Shown here: positions 63,301 to 64,000 of the stretch, piece by piece
Layout: each line of letters opens with the position of its first letter
Position numbering within the stretch: the first letter of the stretch is position 1
Assembly: GCA_964658655.1 (NCBI GenBank)
Contig: CAZZZL010000006.1
Span: forward strand, 62,001 to 126,000
DNA from: G963692885 sp964658655
GTDB taxonomy: Bacteria; Acidobacteriota; Terriglobia; Terriglobales; Acidobacteriaceae
Direction of reading: 5' to 3'
Length of the DNA: 64,000 nt
Made by a program: the position numbers and the translations under genes
The notes under the pieces: model-generated
What the model saw: only the letters and a program-made list of their open reading frames with translations
The model's database searches: none
What the model was told of the DNA's origin: nothing

Positions 63301-64000
63301 TACAAATCCTCGACGGCGGAGCTGCGATCCTCGATCGCTCGGACAGACTTTTCGTCACTGTAGACCATGACAGGCGTCTGGGCAGGAACATCCACCGTGA
63401 TCATTCCTGCTTCGATGTGCACAGGATGTTGCGAAGCCTTTTCTGTTGACAGAGACCGTGCGGTAATTGCGGCAGTGTTCCAATGTGGAGGAACTGGATA
63501 CTTAAGTCGACAGGCGGCCCGGGCATAAAATGCGACCCGGTTAGCATCGACGGGGCAGCTTGTGGAATCGTTGGTCGCGATGGTGTTGGAGTTCCAGCTT
63601 ACCTGGTACTGTGCATTTGCCGCATCCATGGTGATCTTTGATTGTGATTCCAGGTGCAGCGTGCGTTCCGATCCACTTGTGGCATACGACTCGACGTCGA
63701 GAGAGTGCAATTTATTGTAGGGGAGTACCACGAGATAGTAGTAGTCGGTGATGCTCTTACGATCGGTCTTGTGTTCGTACCAGACGCCCGGACGGCTATT
63801 CCAGAACAGGTTCTGCTGGATATGCAGACCTCCGCCTCCTGCCGAGCCAAAGATTGTTGATTTGCGATACACGATCGCGGTCAACGGAATTTGCTCTCCC
63901 CCCAGTGGAGATGGCTTTGGCTCCGGCCCATCCACCGAGAGCGCCAGTTTCCCAACCATTGGATAACGAAACTGCTCCGAACAAACGTTCACGCCACGCT
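63300..64000 (-). CDS. C-terminal part of an unrecognised protein (5' truncated)
   Basis: The frame is open to the window edge; GTG 63992 is not a convincing start because no signal or ribosome site can be seen and the sequence begins mid-domain. About 233 residues are visible. They are rich in beta strands (FGSAGGGGLHIQQNLFWNSR, YYYLVVLPYNKLHSLDVESY) and end in a small sandwich-like part (HVEAGMITVDVPAQTPVMVY-like pattern near the end). No family is recognised. Its stop overlaps the GH95 start by one base, so a glycan-related role is likely by context only. Confidence 0.6.
   Translation of the reverse strand, partial: RGVNVCSEQFRYPMVGKLALSVDGPEPKPSPLGGEQIPLTAIVYRKSTIFGSAGGGGLHIQQNLFWNSRPGVWYEHKTDRKSITDYYYLVVLPYNKLHSLDVESYATSGSERTLHLESQSKITMDAANAQYQVSWNSNTIATNDSTSCPVDANRVAFYARAACRLKYPVPPHWNTAAITARSLSTEKASQHPVHIEAGMITVDVPAQTPVMVYSDEKSVRAIEDRSSAVEDL

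Noticed and set aside
1..64000. Prophage, insertion sequence or CRISPR array
   Set aside because: No transposase, integrase, phage structural gene or regularly spaced direct repeats were seen on either strand.

Overview
The window looks like chromosomal DNA of an acidobacterium of the Acidobacteriaceae/Terriglobales type. Reasons: four large TonB-dependent receptors with an N-terminal carboxypeptidase-regulatory-like domain (Oar type) and no SusD partner, many secreted glycoside hydrolases, a paired TPR and FG-GAP/ASPIC gene, and moderately GC-rich DNA. There is no rRNA or tRNA, so the genus cannot be fixed. I saw no CRISPR array, insertion sequence or prophage.

Left part (1-19.1 kb). A truncated six-hairpin glycosidase is followed by a two-gene GMC oxidoreductase/Tat small-subunit operon. 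Next comes a histidine kinase/NtrC-type sigma-54 activator pair, then an MFS transporter coupled to TonB receptor 1. A proline-rich exported protein with a candidate sigma-54 promoter follows, then a metallophosphoesterase/ArsB-like/YdcZ-like operon and an outer-membrane barrel of unknown role. Several junctions are 4-bp ATGA overlaps.

Middle part (19.5-41.9 kb). A divergent TPR/FG-GAP-ASPIC pair comes first, then receptor 2 divergent from a GH78 rhamnosidase. After these lie a decayed PAS-chemoreceptor pseudogene, an OB-fold/GGDEF diguanylate cyclase, a secreted PNGase A-like amidase downstream of receptor 3, a second TPR protein and a LacI regulator.

Right part (42-64 kb). This is a deoxy-L-hexose and glycoside catabolic region. 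It holds an L-fucose/L-galactose dehydrogenase-like aldo/keto reductase with a zinc dehydrogenase, divergent from a GH106-GH78-GH29 operon. Receptor 4 lies downstream of an APC permease/PfkB kinase/GH4 operon. A second LacI regulator and a GH95 fucosidase operon that runs off the window complete it.

How it may work together (inference). Secreted rhamnosidases (GH78 x2, GH106), fucosidases (GH29, GH95) and the PNGase A homologue trim plant- or fungus-type glycans, and receptors 2-4 import the products. The dehydrogenases and the kinase/GH4 module process them inside. A recurring 12-bp LacI-type motif close to GTTAGCG(T/A/C)TAMC (M = A or C) lies upstream of receptors 2, 3 and 4, the GH106 operon, the permease operon and the second lacI gene. 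Receptor 1 and the sigma-54 part lack it. This suggests one LacI-controlled regulon over about 33 kb.
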